DNA from: Platanthera guangdongensis | Taxonomy: Eukaryota > Streptophyta > Magnoliopsida > Asparagales > Orchidaceae | DNA length: 64,000 nt | Assembly: GCA_039583875.1 (NCBI GenBank) | Contig: CM077165.1 | Span: 64,592,757-64,656,756, forward strand | Direction: 5' to 3' | Part shown: piece by piece, positions 44,658 through 57,954 of the stretch | Layout: every line of letters begins with the position of its first letter | Numbering within the stretch: position 1 is the stretch's first letter | The notes under the pieces: model-generated | What the model was told of the DNA's origin: nothing | The model's database searches: none | What the model saw: only the letters and a program-made list of their open reading frames with translations | Made by a program: the position numbers and the translations under genes

Positions 44658-45316
44658 CCTTCTATGAGTGATGTACCCAACAATGTTCCCTTCATGGGAC
44701 TTGGCAGTAAACTTAGTTAAATGGACTTTTCCATTGTTGAACACATAACACTTGCAACCAAAGATCCTGAAATGGCTCAGGTTTGGTTTCTGCCCATCAA
44801 GATCTCATAGGGAGTCTTCTTGTGGCTCTTAGTGATAGAAGCCATATTAAGGACATAGCATGCAGTGTTAATTGCCTCAGCCTAAAAGTATTCAGGGAGG
44901 GTGAGTCAATTAGTAAGGTTCTAGCAACCTCTATGAGAGTCATATTTTTCCTCTCAGCAATTCTGTTTTGCTAGGGTGTTATAGGAGAGGAATATTCTTG
45001 ATGAATCCCTAGGTCTTCATAGAACCTTGTCATGCACTCAGACTAAAACTCAGTGCCATGGTCACTTTTGATTTTGACAACAGTGTTGTTGAATTCATTC
45101 TGAATTTGCTTGACAAATGTTTGAAAGACATTAGGGGTTCAGATTTATTCCTTAGAAAGAATACCCAGGCAAATCTGAAAAATCATCAACAATCACAAAG
45201 GTGTAGATTTTCCTACCTAGACTTTGAATTGACGTAGGATCAAACAGATCCATATGCAAGAGGTATAAGCACGTCACCGAGTCTTTGGTGTCAATGCTCT
45301 TGAATGAGGTCTTAGT
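44658..45316 (-). pseudogene. Copia-1 integrase, broken
   Basis: Minus-strand pieces show the copia integrase order: after the zinc-binding part come LGRKIYTFVIVDDFSRFAWVFFL (about 45225-45160) and a segment of the catalytic core, with frameshifts and stops throughout. The catalytic residues cannot be followed in one frame. The insertion of the TRIM follows at 44657. Confidence 0.7.
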
Positions 45317-46273
45317 CTATTTCCCCTTTTGGCATGCAGAGCAGATACCCTCCTTAGTCCATATAGACTTAGGCCCATTCCTAACCAGCTCATTACTGAA
45401 CAGCTTGCCTATGGTCCTATAATTTAGATGGGCTAGCCTCTTTTGCCATTGGACACAGGACGAGGCTTTCTCATCTGCAACAAGGCATACATGTGAGTCT
45501 TTTCTAGAGCATAGGAAATCTAAACAGTAGACATTTCCACTCCTAGTGCCTGTTAAGATGATCTTTTGGTCAATTGACCACCTAATTTGGCACTCATCCT
45601 TGTGTAATACTATGTCATAACCAAGATCACAGAGTTGGCTAATGCTTATCAGGTTGCGTTGCAACCCTTCCACATAGGCTACTTTAGTGATAGTGACTAT
45701 GCCATTATAGATCTTACCATAACCTCTAGTCACCCCTTTTTCTGACCTACCAAAGATAACCTTTGGTCCATTCTTTACAGGAACATAATCCTTCAGCATG
45801 CTCCTTATTCCAGTCATGTGCCTGGAACATCGACTATCCAAGTACCATATAGGGGTATGAGCACTTGGACTAACCTGCAAAAAACAAATTAGTAACCTTA
45901 GGACCCCACTTTTTATTGGGTCCATGATGTATGTTAGGCTGAAAATAATTCTGCCTGCCTGCAGCTTTTCTAACAGGCAAGCTGACATTCACTCTCTACA
46001 CAGTATGATTGTCCCAGCAATCAACAACAAAGTGGCCTATCTTATCACAACACCAACACTTATGGATGTTGTACCTTCTTTTTGGAGCAGGTCTAGTGGC
46101 TGTGTTAACAACAGCTCTTGGTTTAGAAGGAGTAGCAACAATCCTGTTCTTTGGTTTCCCAGCCCTAATCTAACAAGTGGTGGGTCTGGCAATAGAAGTT
46201 CTTGGGATATCTTGAGCCCTTCTAGCAGCAGCTTTCTTTTCAGAAATCATACTATTGATGACCTCAGAGATGC
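45317..46273 (-). pseudogene. Copia-1 gag zinc knuckle, protease and integrase N-terminus
   Basis: 46273-46000 gives the end of gag with CWCCDKIGHFVVDC, a CCHC knuckle. After a stop near 46000 the frame 45988-45317 shows WYLDSRCSRHMTG, the protease active site with Gly replaced by Arg. It continues to the integrase zinc-binding part: W-x-RLAHLNYRTI followed by CSACQKGK. The 5' part of gag is lost to the W insertion at 46274. Confidence 0.8.
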
Positions 46274-47811
46274 TGATGCGTGTAAATCGGCAAGCGCACC
46301 AGTCGCACAAGTAATAAAATTTGGGAATAAATCCCCGAGTGTCGTTCTCTTGACGAATGCAATTAGCATAGAGAGGCAACAGTTCAAAAAATATTGTTAT
46401 GAGGGTTGTACTTAGAAAAGAGTAAAAAAGGGGGGCTTGAGAGATTGTGGTTTCTTGATCTACTAAATTAATTAAAGCTGTGCGGGTCAAAGGCACCGTT
46501 TCGCAAGGTGATGTGAGTGTATCGGCAACGATGCCGAACTTCGGTTGGGCGAGTGGACGGAAAGATAATGGGTGGAAGTGTTCTTGTCTGGAGTGCAATC
46601 GAGTGAAACAAGGGTATGGAGTGGATGTGGAGTGGGCGAGGTGCATTCACACACACAACTCACAAGAAAATGCAAACCACAAACATCCACTTAGACAAAT
46701 AGTAGAAAATGTAGTTCATTACAATAGCAAATTATTCCATACAACGGAGGAAGAGGAAAAAGAGTAAACCACTAGAGGATGAAGATCCACCGCAGGTCAT
46801 GGCCGGAATAGCGAGTTGTCAATCCGCTTCCGAGCTCAGTCCAAGGAGGCTTCCGGTACCAATGAGCTATCACATCGAAGGCCTTTGAGTCCGTTCTCTA
46901 GGTTGTATTCTTCTCCCACTCCGGTAGAAAGCTTGGAGTTGAGGTCATCAATGGCTGGGAGCTTCGCCGGAGGGTTTGGAAAGCTTGAGAATCACCGGCT
47001 ATTGACTCCCGATCAAGGTGGAGGTGGATGGAGCAGCTGGAGAGTAGGATGGCACTTCCCGCACACTCCCCGATCGCAGAAATGACAAGTGTTGACCTAA
47101 ATCGCGGAGCAGGCGCTTAAATACAGAGGCAGCAAAAACGGTGCGCATGATCAGTGGCGCACGACTAGTGGTCGTACGCACTGTCGGTCGATGATCGTGC
47201 GCAATTTCTAATTAAACCTACAACTTGGAAAGAAACATCAGCAGATATACGCACGATCAGTGGCGCACGACCGGTGGTTGGCGCCCGACCGGTGGTCGTG
47301 CACACTGAATCCGCTGATCGGGCGATTGGCTAGGACAGATTTGCAGAAAGCAAGGGGTAAACGCGCATGAGTAGTGGCGCACGACCAGTGGTCGTGCGCA
47401 CTATGACCAGTGCTCGTGAGATTACCCGGGCAGAATTAGGAAAAGGAGAATGTAATGCGCACGATCAGTGGCACACGACCAGTGGTCGTGCACAGTAAGT
47501 CCAGTGATCGTGCGCAATGTTCCTGTATCGTCAGGGTCTCCCTAGCAGTTCCGGAGCACGCATACGATCCCTGCACCAGTAGAAGAGGCAGATAGGCCAC
47601 CAAAAGTGCACACCACTTTCTCAAGACACGGCTAAAGAACAACAAAAACACAGAAACATCTAAAGCACACAAAAAAGGACCTAAAGTGCACTTAATCATG
47701 AAATAGGCAAGTAAGCAAATATAAACAGTTATAACACTCAAATGCAGTGCTAAAACGATAAAACTGGCCCAGATGAGTCCAAAAATCCGTGTAATATTTG
47801 GACTCATCGCA
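46274..47811 (-). mobile_element. 3' LTR of the W element (Athila/Tat type, 1538 bp)
   Basis: On the minus strand it starts TGCGATGAGTCC at 47811 and ends ...TTTACACGCATCA at 46274. It is preceded by the polypurine tract GGTTAAGTCTTGGGG (47826-47812). The same sequence begins at 52159 next to a primer-binding site, which confirms the LTR. It holds a perfect 12-bp hairpin at 47773-47807 and four compound palindromes at about 47139-47515. GATGC flanks it at 46269-46273. Confidence 0.8.
47139..47515. repeat. Four compound palindromes in the W LTR
   Basis: Units near 47139-47205, 47252-47323, 47363-47413 and 47455-47515, each GCGCACGAC-CAGTGGTCGTGCGC-like within an outer GATCAGTG/TGATCGTGCG pair. 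Same design and number as in the X LTR, with changed bases between units. Confidence 0.8.
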
Positions 47812-49971
47812 CCCCAAGACTTAACCATTTGCACGTCCCGCGCAAATAATTACTCCGTGGACTTTAAAAACAACTAGCTGGCTTAGAAACTTCAAAATAA
47901 AGTAGGACGAGAAATCAAATACATCATGTGCATAGAAAATAGAATAGAAAAACTTTTTAATTATACTACGGAGCTTAAATTATTCGACACAGGTAAATAA
48001 ATATTGTGTCTACTAAAAATTAGAATTCTGGAGAATCGTTCGGTCATGTGTACGGAGAAAGTAGTCTGGCCACTAAGATGAGCATTGCCCAAGACCGGGG
48101 CTTGTGATCACCTCCAAAGAAATCCATCAATGTCGGGAACCATAAGGTTGCCCTTTCATACTCTCTCCACGATGCTAAGTAGACTCAAATGTGAATCAGC
48201 AGGACTTGTAGGTTTGAATGGGGCTAAGGCTAAGGTGTGGTACTCAAGAATAAACAAGGAGGCTACACGCAATCAAAGTTAGCAAACAAGAGCTTAACCC
48301 AAACAGCCACTAAGAAATGCATGTGTGACACACCCCCAGACTTGGTTGGAAAACCGGGTATGCACACGACATATCCCGACCAAAAACGAACACAAAAATG
48401 GGGATTGCAATTCTCCGTGTAATAATTTTAGATTTTCATTTTTTTTCTTTTTATTCATTTTGTTTTTGTTTTTTTCTTTTTCAATTTTGTTTTTCATTCA
48501 GCAATCCCCAAACATGAATTCATCTCCACATCACAAGAATCCCAATTATCACAACATATCAAATTTTTGAAATCGATCAAGCTCAAGATTTTGGTTGCGA
48601 TAAAAGGGTTGGATTTTAGGCTTTGGTGAATATAGGTGGAGCTGAAACAAAAGGAGGGTAGGCACAAATTTGGCTTGCAAGGGTCAGCTGCTAGAACTAG
48701 GTACAAAAAGGCACAAACTAGCCAAAATGATGCCCTACCTCACGCTCACACTCGACTAACCAGGCACCAATGCTTCGAGAGTAGCTTGGGGCAAGTTCTT
48801 AGTCCCCGAGAAAGATGATCCTTCCCCCCGACTCAAGCAATACGAGTCTAGTGACGGCTACACTCATCCCTACACTACCGTTCAATTACTTCAGATTCTA
48901 CAGTTTTAAGTAGCACAAACAAAATTTACTTTTGCAGAATAAATTTAAGTCTACGAGCATGAAGAAAAAGTAATCCTATACTATTTTTATGCAAATCATG
49001 AGTACGCGATTAGGAGCACTGCATGAGTTTCGAACTACTATATTCCAAAATCCTAAGTCAGCACCACATTTTTAGAGTTTACACAAAAGTAAAACATTTG
49101 CCCTGAGCCGCGCTCATGTTTAAGTGCGCACTCATGTGGGTGATTCAGTGTGTGCAATCAGTGATTATGACATAAATAAATGCAGACTAGTATGCAAGAA
49201 ACTGTGCCGTGTAGTGATCACAGGCAACTCCACCCCCAGACTAGAATATGACAATACAAAAAAAGTAAAACATTGAAATAACAATAAAAGACTAGGGGAA
49301 GAAGTACCCATGCTCAAAATTGAGCATACCGGTTGTGCGACAAGATATCCAAGTACGGCCAAGTTGTCGCGCCTCAAAGATTCCTGCACCTGCAATTTAA
49401 ATACATACGCAAAACAAAATATGCACACATATAAATATATAGAAAAAGGGCTCAAAACACAGCACATGACCAAATGGTCCAACATGGGTTGTCTCCCAGA
49501 AGCCACTTTTGTTTACCGTCCTTAAGGTGGACCAAATACCTGTATTAGCAGTTATAATAAAGAGTTCTTTGCAGTTTAAAAAAAGAAGACATAAAATAGA
49601 GCAAACTAGAGTTCCATATGCAGCGAGAAAATGGAAAGAGGAGGGTAAGTGGAATGATGGTATTGCAATCATCTATAAGCAGATTTATGGTAAGTCTCGC
49701 CGGTGGGGTGCGAGGGGACGGCAGGTTATCTTTTTGCATTGGGGAAGGGGGTTTCCCCTTACTCCTATTGCACACTTCCTCGCACCGGAAGGCAGCGTAG
49801 CGCTCGTCGCGTAAACGCTTTGCCTCTTTCAGTTAATCCACCGTGGGAGACTTCCAATGGATGTAGTCTGCAGGTTTTCCTATTTGTGTGGTTGGTGGCG
49901 TCCTGTCCGGTACCGTGACGACGACCAGATCGGCCCAAGCTACAGATTGCTTAACAGAGTTATCAACAGTG
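47812..49971 (-). other. W element 3' non-coding region
   Basis: Read on the minus strand this follows the protease directly; I find no RT, RNase H or integrase. Parts match X (about 5120-5330). A T-rich tract lies near 48430-48490. Several short frames occur on both strands with no domains. Confidence 0.6.
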
Positions 49972-50709
49972 TTATACAAATAAGTGTAGGGATTTCTCAC
50001 GGATAAAACTCAGTTCGTCATGCTCAAAAATAGAGTTGGCGGGAAGTTGAAAGGCAGCCGTGGCTTTGATGCACTCGATCTCTTCTTTGACAAATAGCTC
50101 TTGATTCTCATCTATCTCCTGGGAAAGTCCTTTCTTTGTCTTCTCTTCTGGATGTACTTCTTCCAATGTTGGGAGTCCTGAATCTATCTTGGTATCTGTG
50201 ACACTCAGAAAATTGTTATTTTGGATTGGAGAGGGATGTATGGATGTGTTATCGTGGGCGGAATCTTCGGCAGGCCAAGTGACGCGTCCTTTGTAAAAGT
50301 CGAGGGATGCGCCGCTGGTCTTCAGGAATCGGACTCCTAATATAGGAATAGAGTTATTTTCCCTTGGTCCCAAAACCTGGAAGTCAGTGGTTATACTTTT
50401 TCCGTTGACCTCGATTTTGACTTCCCGAACACCTCCCTCGGTGTCAACCAAATTGCCATTCGCTAAGATAAGCGACTTCCGGTTTTCAGTGTCGACTTGT
50501 AGGTGCATCTTCGCAACATCTTGCAGGGTGAGGGTGTTGCTGGACACCCCAGAGTCGCATAATGCTGGGGTTTCGAAGATTTTTATTTTACACTTGATGA
50601 CGAGTTCGTTGATTTTTCCCAAATTTTCCTCCCCAAGGCTTTTACCTTGTTCATGGGGGTTCTTTTCGGTGTTACTAGGTAAGGTGCCTTGGGTGCGCCC
50701 GGAGACCAC
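49972..50709 (-). CDS. W element aspartic protease region
   Basis: A minus-strand frame of 245 codons. Seen: ALCDSGVSSNTL (about residues 50-61), the retropepsin DSG site; LILANG and VKIEVNGKSITTDFQVLG; and IPILGVRFLKTSGASLDFYKG, the second conserved Gly-rich part. This layout matches Athila/Tat proteases. The C-terminal third is acidic, and the frame stops at 49972 without reaching RT. The N-terminal end overlaps the end of the gag region in another frame. The enzyme would cut Gag in trans or in cis if translated by frameshift. Confidence 0.7.
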   Translation of the reverse strand: MVSGRTQGTLPSNTEKNPHEQGKSLGEENLGKINELVIKCKIKIFETPALCDSGVSSNTLTLQDVAKMHLQVDTENRKSLILANGNLVDTEGGVREVKIEVNGKSITTDFQVLGPRENNSIPILGVRFLKTSGASLDFYKGRVTWPAEDSAHDNTSIHPSPIQNNNFLSVTDTKIDSGLPTLEEVHPEEKTKKGLSQEIDENQELFVKEEIECIKATAAFQLPANSIFEHDELSFIREKSLHLFV

Positions 50710-52030
50710 TTAGGCCAATTGGCCCAATTGTGCCTCCAGTTTACGCATCGAGGCAGCTGATTTGTCAAGTTGGTTTGGGAAATTTCAACGAATTTCCCGA
50801 ACACCTCTTCCAAAGAACTTTTTTTAACGACTGGGGGGGGGGGGGGCTTTAGAATAATTTGGTTGAGGCGGCCGCGGTTGGCTTCTGGAGGCATACGCAT
50901 CGTTTTGATGCTGCCCCGGTTGCCATCTTTCGCCAGATGCATTTGTATTCCAAGAAAAGTTGGGGTGGTTTCGCACCCCCGGATTGTATGTGTTTCCGTA
51001 AGGCACTCCCCTGTTTTGATTTGCTTCAAAATTAACTGACTCATTCAGAAAAGAAGATTCGTCTGGTACCTTGACTCCTAGGAATTCGAAGCTGTGGTGG
51101 TCGGTTCTTCCGCAACCTTGGCATGAGATTGCCATCACTGGGGTGGCGGCGGCGGGCTTGGGGATTTCCACTGCGAATACTCCACTTGTACTTTGTGGGA
51201 TGTTTCTTCCAGCGGTCCAGTAAGCATTGTGGGTGGCGGTGTCTTGAAGATTCGCAGAGCATCATCTGGAGCAAGGTTCATGATTGTTCATCCTGAGGTG
51301 ACATTAATCATGGCTCGGTGGTGAGGATCAATAGCGAAGTAGAAACTTTCGACGAGGTTCCACATTTGGAATGCATGGTTAGGACACTTCCTCAGCAGCT
51401 CGTTGAAACTCTCCCAAACTTCGGCTAAACTTTCTTGATCGGCTTGCCGGAAGTTGGCTATTGCCCACCTCATGCTCACGAACCGATCTATCGGATGGAA
51501 CTTAGCTAGGAATTTTGTGGTCAAAACCTCCCAGGTGGTGGCTGTTCCAGGAGGGAGGGAGTGAAGCCATGTCTTGGCTTTGTCCCTTAGTGAAAAAGGG
51601 AAGAGGTGGAGCTTGACTGTGTCGTCCGGGATTCCAGCATAGCAGAACGTGGCGCAAATTTTGGAGAATTCAGCCAGGTGAAGATTAGTGTCTTCAGTAT
51701 CCATTCCTGAGAACTGAGCGTTGCTCCAAATGATATTCGGGATAGCTGGTTTAATCTCGAACTGTTGGTTGGTGATAGCAGGTCTGAAACCGGGGTATAT
51801 GCTTCCAACGGTAGGTGTAGTGGAATCCCTCATGGTGCGGACCTGAGGAGGGTTCACCTCATTTTCATCGCCATTTTGGTCGCTAGGGGGTATCCCTACA
51901 ACTCGGTTGCCGACATCGATATTCAGCTGGTCTACCGTTGGGGCTAAAGCTATAGCTGGGGCGCGTCTTCGCGCTAGAATAGTATGTTCGATCTCTGGGT
52001 CGTAAGCTATAAGATCTCTTGTGGCTCGAC
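50710..52030 (-). pseudogene. W element gag, Athila/Tat type, with stop and frameshifts
   Basis: Minus strand. A Pro/Val-rich N-terminus (about 52020-51850) leads into the gag capsid domain at 51857-51288: FSGMDTEDTNLHLAEF, LFPFSLRDKAKTWLHSLPPG, TKFLAKFHP and ESLAEVWESFNELLRKCP. A TGA at 51287-51285 interrupts the phase, and a shift occurs near 51190. Beyond it is a C-terminal part with CQGCGRTDHHSFEF (a degenerate zinc-binding motif) and a Pro/Asn-rich tail. A G-run at about 50828-50840 marks another shift. Confidence 0.8.
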
Positions 52031-52135
52031 CCTACATTCACTGCGGCAAACACACTAGACAAGGAAACAACAGTCAAAAGCACTAACTCTTATAACAATA
52101 TTTTCAGTCATCGTAAGTCGCTCTATGGTTGCATT

Positions 52136-52152
52136 CCCCGGCAACGGCGCCA
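52136..52152 (-). promoter_or_regulatory. Primer-binding site, tRNA-Asp type (W)
   Basis: The plus strand reads CCCCGGCAACGGCGCCA, the 3' end of plant tRNA-Asp with its CCA, complementary as required for a minus-strand element. It is 6 bp from the LTR end at 52159. Confidence 0.9.
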
Positions 52153-52158
52153 AAAACT

Positions 52159-52534
52159 TGATGCGTGTAAATCGGCAAGCGCACCGGTCGCACAAGTAAT
52201 AAAATTTGGGAATAAATCCCCGAGTGTCGGTCTCTTGAGGAATGCAATTAGCATAGAGCGGCAACAGTTAAGAAAATATTGTTATGATGGTTATACTTAG
52301 AAAAGAGTAAACAAAGTGGGGGCTTGAGAGATTGTGGTTTCTTGATCTACTAAACTAATTAAAGCTATGCGGGTCGAAGGAACCGCTTCGTATGGTGAGG
52401 TGAGTGTATTGGCCACGACGCCGAACTTCGGTTGGGCGAGTGGACAGAAAGCTAATGGGTGGAAGTGTTCTTGTGCGGAGTCCAATCGGGTGAAACAAGG
52501 GTATGGAGTGGATGTGGAGTGGGCGAGCCGCATT
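52159..52534 (-). mobile_element. 5' LTR of W, inner part
   Basis: Matches 46274-46650 of the 3' LTR. It is interrupted at 52534 by the LARD and resumes at 60271. Confidence 0.85.
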
Positions 52535-54408
<1,874 letters not shown>

Positions 54409-54623
54409 TAATCCCCGCTCTTTTCGAGGTTGGCACAAGCTCGGAAAAAAATGTCCAACCCCACGTATCCGGCGAGTGGGAGCCGACCCAAAGAAAAAAT
54501 TTTGGGGGAAACTGAAAACTGCACTTAGAGAACTAATCTCTACATGCCCCCTTTGATCTTTTTGAACCACTCGATACCTGAGAATGCTCCTTGCTATTGA
54601 ATTGCCTTATACCCTCACTTACA

Positions 54624-54685
54624 ATAAGTACAAAATTTCTCGCGATATCGTGAAACAACAAAGCCGTATCTTTTTTATCTTCTTG
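54624..54685 (+). repeat. Left copy of a 62-bp direct repeat flanking the minisatellite
   Basis: ATAAGTACAAAATTTCTCGC... is repeated at 57229-57291 with a few changes. It contains the palindrome CGCGATATCG. Confidence 0.85.
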
Positions 54686-54715
54686 TACACGCAGAGCTAA
54701 TCCTTTCCCCCCAGG

Positions 54716-57070
54716 TGTGCCTACAGCCCTGCCAGCTAGTGAGAGCCTGACAGCGAGTCTACCCGGGGCCGAGGAGCACTCGGGGTCCCTTACCCCCACA
54801 GGTGAGCCTGCGGACCTGCCAGCTAGATGGGAGCCTGGTCAACAGGTTTGCTCGGGGTCTCCTCTCCAACACACCTCCAACCACCGAGTGATCCTACAGC
54901 CCTGCCAGCTAGATGGGAGCCTGGTCAGCGGGTTTGCTCGGGGTCTCCTCTCCAACACACCTCCAACCACCGAGTGAGCATACAGCCCTGCCAGCTAGAT
55001 GGGAGCCTGGTTAGCGGGTCTGCTCGGGGTCTCCTCTCCAAAACACCTCCAACCACCGAGTGAGCCTATAGCCCTGCCAGCTAGATGGGAGCCTAGTCAG
55101 CGGGTCTGCTCGGGGTCTCCTCTCCAAAACACCTCCAACCACCGAGTGATCCTACAGCCCTGCCAGCTAGATGGGAGCCTGGTCAGCGGGTCTGCTCGGG
55201 GTCTCCTCTCCAAAACACCTCCAACCTCCGAGTGAGCCTACAACCCAGCCAGCTAGATGGGAGCCTGGTCAGCGGGTCTGCTCGGGGTCTCCTCTCCAAA
55301 ACACCTCCAACCACCAAGTGAGCCTACAGCCTGCCAGCTAGATGGGAGCCTGGTCAGCGGGTCTGCTCGGGGTCTCCTCTCCAAAACACCTCCAACCACC
55401 GAGTGAGCCTACAGCCCTGCCAGCTACATGGAAGCCTGGTCAGCAGGTCTGCTCGGGGTCTCCTCTCCAACACACCTCCAACCACCGAGTGAGCCTACAG
55501 CCCTGCCAGCTAGATGGGAGCCTGTTCAGTGGGTCTGCTCGGGGTCTCCTGTCCAAAACACCTCCAACCACCGAGTGAGCCTACAACCCTGCCAGCTAGA
55601 TGGGAGCCTGTCAGCAGGTCTGCTCGGGGTCTCCTCTCCAAAACACCTCCAACCTCCGAGTGAGCCTACAGCCCTGCCAGCTAGATGGGAGCCTGGTCAG
55701 CGGGTCTGCTCGGGGTCTCCTCTCCAAAATACCTCCAACCACCGAGTGAGCCTTCAGCCTTGCCAGCTAGATGGAAGCCTGGTCAGCGGGTCTGCTCGGG
55801 GTCTCCTCTCCAAAACACCTCCAACCACCGAGTGAGCATACAGCCCTGCCAGCTAGATGGGAGTCTGGTCAGCGGGTCTGCTCGGGGTCTCCTCTCCAAA
55901 ACACCTCCAACCTCCGAGTGAGCCTACAGCCCTGCCAGCTAGATGGGAGCCTGGTCAGCGGGTCTGCTCGGGGTCTCCTCTCCAAAACACCTCCAACCAC
56001 CGAGTGAGCCTACAGCCCTGCCAGCTAGATGGGAGCCTGGTCAGCGGGTCTGCTCGGGGTCTCCTCTCCAAAACACCTCCAACCACCGAGTGAGCCTACA
56101 GCCCTGCCAGCTAGATGGAATCCTGGTCAGCCGGTCTGCTCGGGGTCTCCTCTCCAACACACCTCCAACCACCGAGTGAGCCTACAACCCTGCCAGCTAG
56201 ATGGGAGCCTGGTCAGCAGGTCTGCTCGGGGTCTCCTCTCCAAAACACCTCCAACCACCGAGTGAGCCTATAGCCCTGCCAGCTAGATGGGAGCCTGGTC
56301 AGCGGGTCTGCTCGGGGTCTCCTCTCCAAAACACCTCCAACCACCGAGTGAGCCTACAACCCTGCCAGCTAGATGGGAGCCTGGTCAGCGGGTCTGCTCG
56401 AGGTCTCCTCTCCAACACACCTCCAACCACCGAGTGAGCCTACAGCCCTGCCAGCTAGATGGGAGCCTGGTCAGCGGGTCTGCTCGGGGTCTCCTCTCCA
56501 AAACACCTCCAACCACCGAGTGAGCCTACAGCCCTGCCAGCTAGATGGGAGCCTGGTCAGTGGGTCTGCTCGGGGTCTCCTCTCCAAAATACCTCCAACC
56601 ACCGAGTGAGCCTACAGCCCTGCCAGCTAGATGGGAGCCTGGTTAGCGGGTCTGCTCGAGGTCTCCTCTCCAAAACACCTCCAACCACCGAGTGAGCCTA
56701 CAGCCCTGCCAGCTACATGGGAGCCTGGTCAGCGGGTCTGCTCGGCATCTCCTCTCCAAAACACCTCCAACCACCGAGTGAGCCTACAGCCCTGCCAGCT
56801 AGATGGGAGCCTGGTCAGCGGGCATGCTCGGGGTCTCCTCTCCAAAACACCTCCAACCACCGAGTGAGCCTACATCCCTGCCAGCTAGATGGGAGCCTGA
56901 TCAGCGAGTCTGCTCGGGGTCTCCTCTCCAAAATACCTCTAACCACCGAGTGAGCCTACAGCCCTGCCAGCTAGATGGGAGCCTGGTCAGCGGGTCTGCT
57001 CGGGGTCTCCTCTCCAACACACCTCCAACCACCGAGTGAGCCTACAGCCCTACCAGGTAGATGGGATCCT
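54716..57070. repeat. 86-bp minisatellite, about 27 copies
   Basis: The consensus unit begins GAGCCTACAGCCCTGCCAGC and ends CCAACCACCGAGT. Most units differ at only one to four positions; the first unit (54716-54800) is more diverged. 86 is not a multiple of 3, and each unit carries TGA in GAGTGAGC, so the many 78-codon frames here are artefacts. Confidence 0.97.
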
Positions 57071-57720
57071 GGAGATCAAAACGTGCTTTAGGGAGAATAT
57101 TATATGATCGACCCTGATTCTCAGGAGGGTGGACATAGCGGGTATAGGTGCCTCGTGTCGGACTTTGACTTGGTTGACCAGTTTAACAGTTCTATTGAGT
57201 TATTTGTTTACCTTTATGTTTGCTTTATATAAGTACAAAATTTCTCGCGATATCGTGAAACAATAAAGCCGTATCTTTTGTATCTTTCTTGTTTTACTAT
57301 TCTAAATCATAATTCAAAATTCCAGTTCTCATATCTTATCACATTTGGTATTTTTTGATAGAATAAAATCTTATAACTTTATTGATGTATTGGGCTCTCA
57401 TGTCTATACTTGCAATTAGAGATTTATAAATAATATTCTAACAACCAACCTCCAGTAGGATTTCAACTAAGAGAAATACGGTAAATAATCTTCACTTGGT
57501 TCATTATACACGTCACTTTACATGTACTGTGTTACGTGGTAATACGGTAAGCATTCTTCGCTTCATATTCATAAATTTGCTTGTCATGGGGGGGGGTAAA
57601 CGATTGAGCCTTTAGTAGTTAGTTATCTGCTAATTTTTCCTATATAAATCTAAAAACCGAAATTATGCTTCTATTTCACTTATAGCAAACATCTCTTTGC
57701 TTAACCATGACAAATGTCCA
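57071..57720. other. LARD internal spacer
   Basis: Holds the right 62-bp repeat (57229-57291), otherwise AT-rich with no gene. Confidence 0.6.
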
Positions 57721-57954
57721 GAGGAGTTATAAGCAGATGCGGTGGTAGTTGGTAGGGGTATTGGTGGGTTATACTATGCTGGACTTCTAGCTAAATACAA
57801 TCAGGATGTTATTGTGCTGGGAAGTTATGATGTATCTGGTGGTGCTGCACATTCATCTAAAATTAAGGGCTACAAGTTCAATCCTGGTCCCTCTTCGTTC
57901 TCCGGAATTCGCTCTACAGTTTCGCAAGCAAACCCCCTAGCACAGATGAATTAG
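57721..57954 (+). pseudogene. Captured fragment of a CRTISO-like FAD oxidoreductase gene
   Basis: The plus-strand frame after a TAA at 57730-57732 reads ADAVVVGRGIGGLYYAGLLA, the dinucleotide-binding GxGxxG start (second Gly in place, first changed to GRG), then VIVLGSYDVSGGAAHSS and GYKFNPGPSSFSG, ending ANPLAQ. Plant carotenoid isomerase-like proteins begin their catalytic part with this order. About 75 codons survive, near the N-terminus of a protein of several hundred. The strand is opposite to the LARD, so any element transcript would carry it as antisense. Confidence 0.65.

Larger units (their letters stand above)
39316..46273 (-). mobile_element. Copia-1, decayed Ty1/copia element (minus strand)
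   Basis: 3' LTR 39316-41436, then leftover RNase H, RT, integrase, protease and gag read leftward from 46273. The gag is cut at its 5' end by the W element. A TRIM lies between integrase and RT. Many stops and frameshifts show that it is old. Its LTR shares structure with copia-2. Confidence 0.8.

Noticed and set aside
43828..44695. Several 60- to 112-codon frames over the TRIM
   Set aside because: They repeat with the LTRs, and the TRIM has no known coding capacity; open frames follow from its GC-rich content.
50828..50840. Runs of 10 or more G or C (also near 34488, 57590 and 60529) as G-quadruplex elements
   Set aside because: Single homopolymer runs, likely to vary in length or to be sequencing-prone; no grouped G-tracts beyond them.
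52136..52152. tRNA-Asp, tRNA-Phe and tRNA-iMet sequence matches as possible tRNA genes
   Set aside because: Only the 3' terminal 11-17 bases including CCA match, next to LTR ends. These are primer-binding sites, and plant tRNA genes do not encode CCA.
54717..57039. Series of 78- to 135-codon frames in the 86-bp array
   Set aside because: They come from one repeated unit read in three rotating phases, each ending at the same TGA; there is no independent coding evidence.
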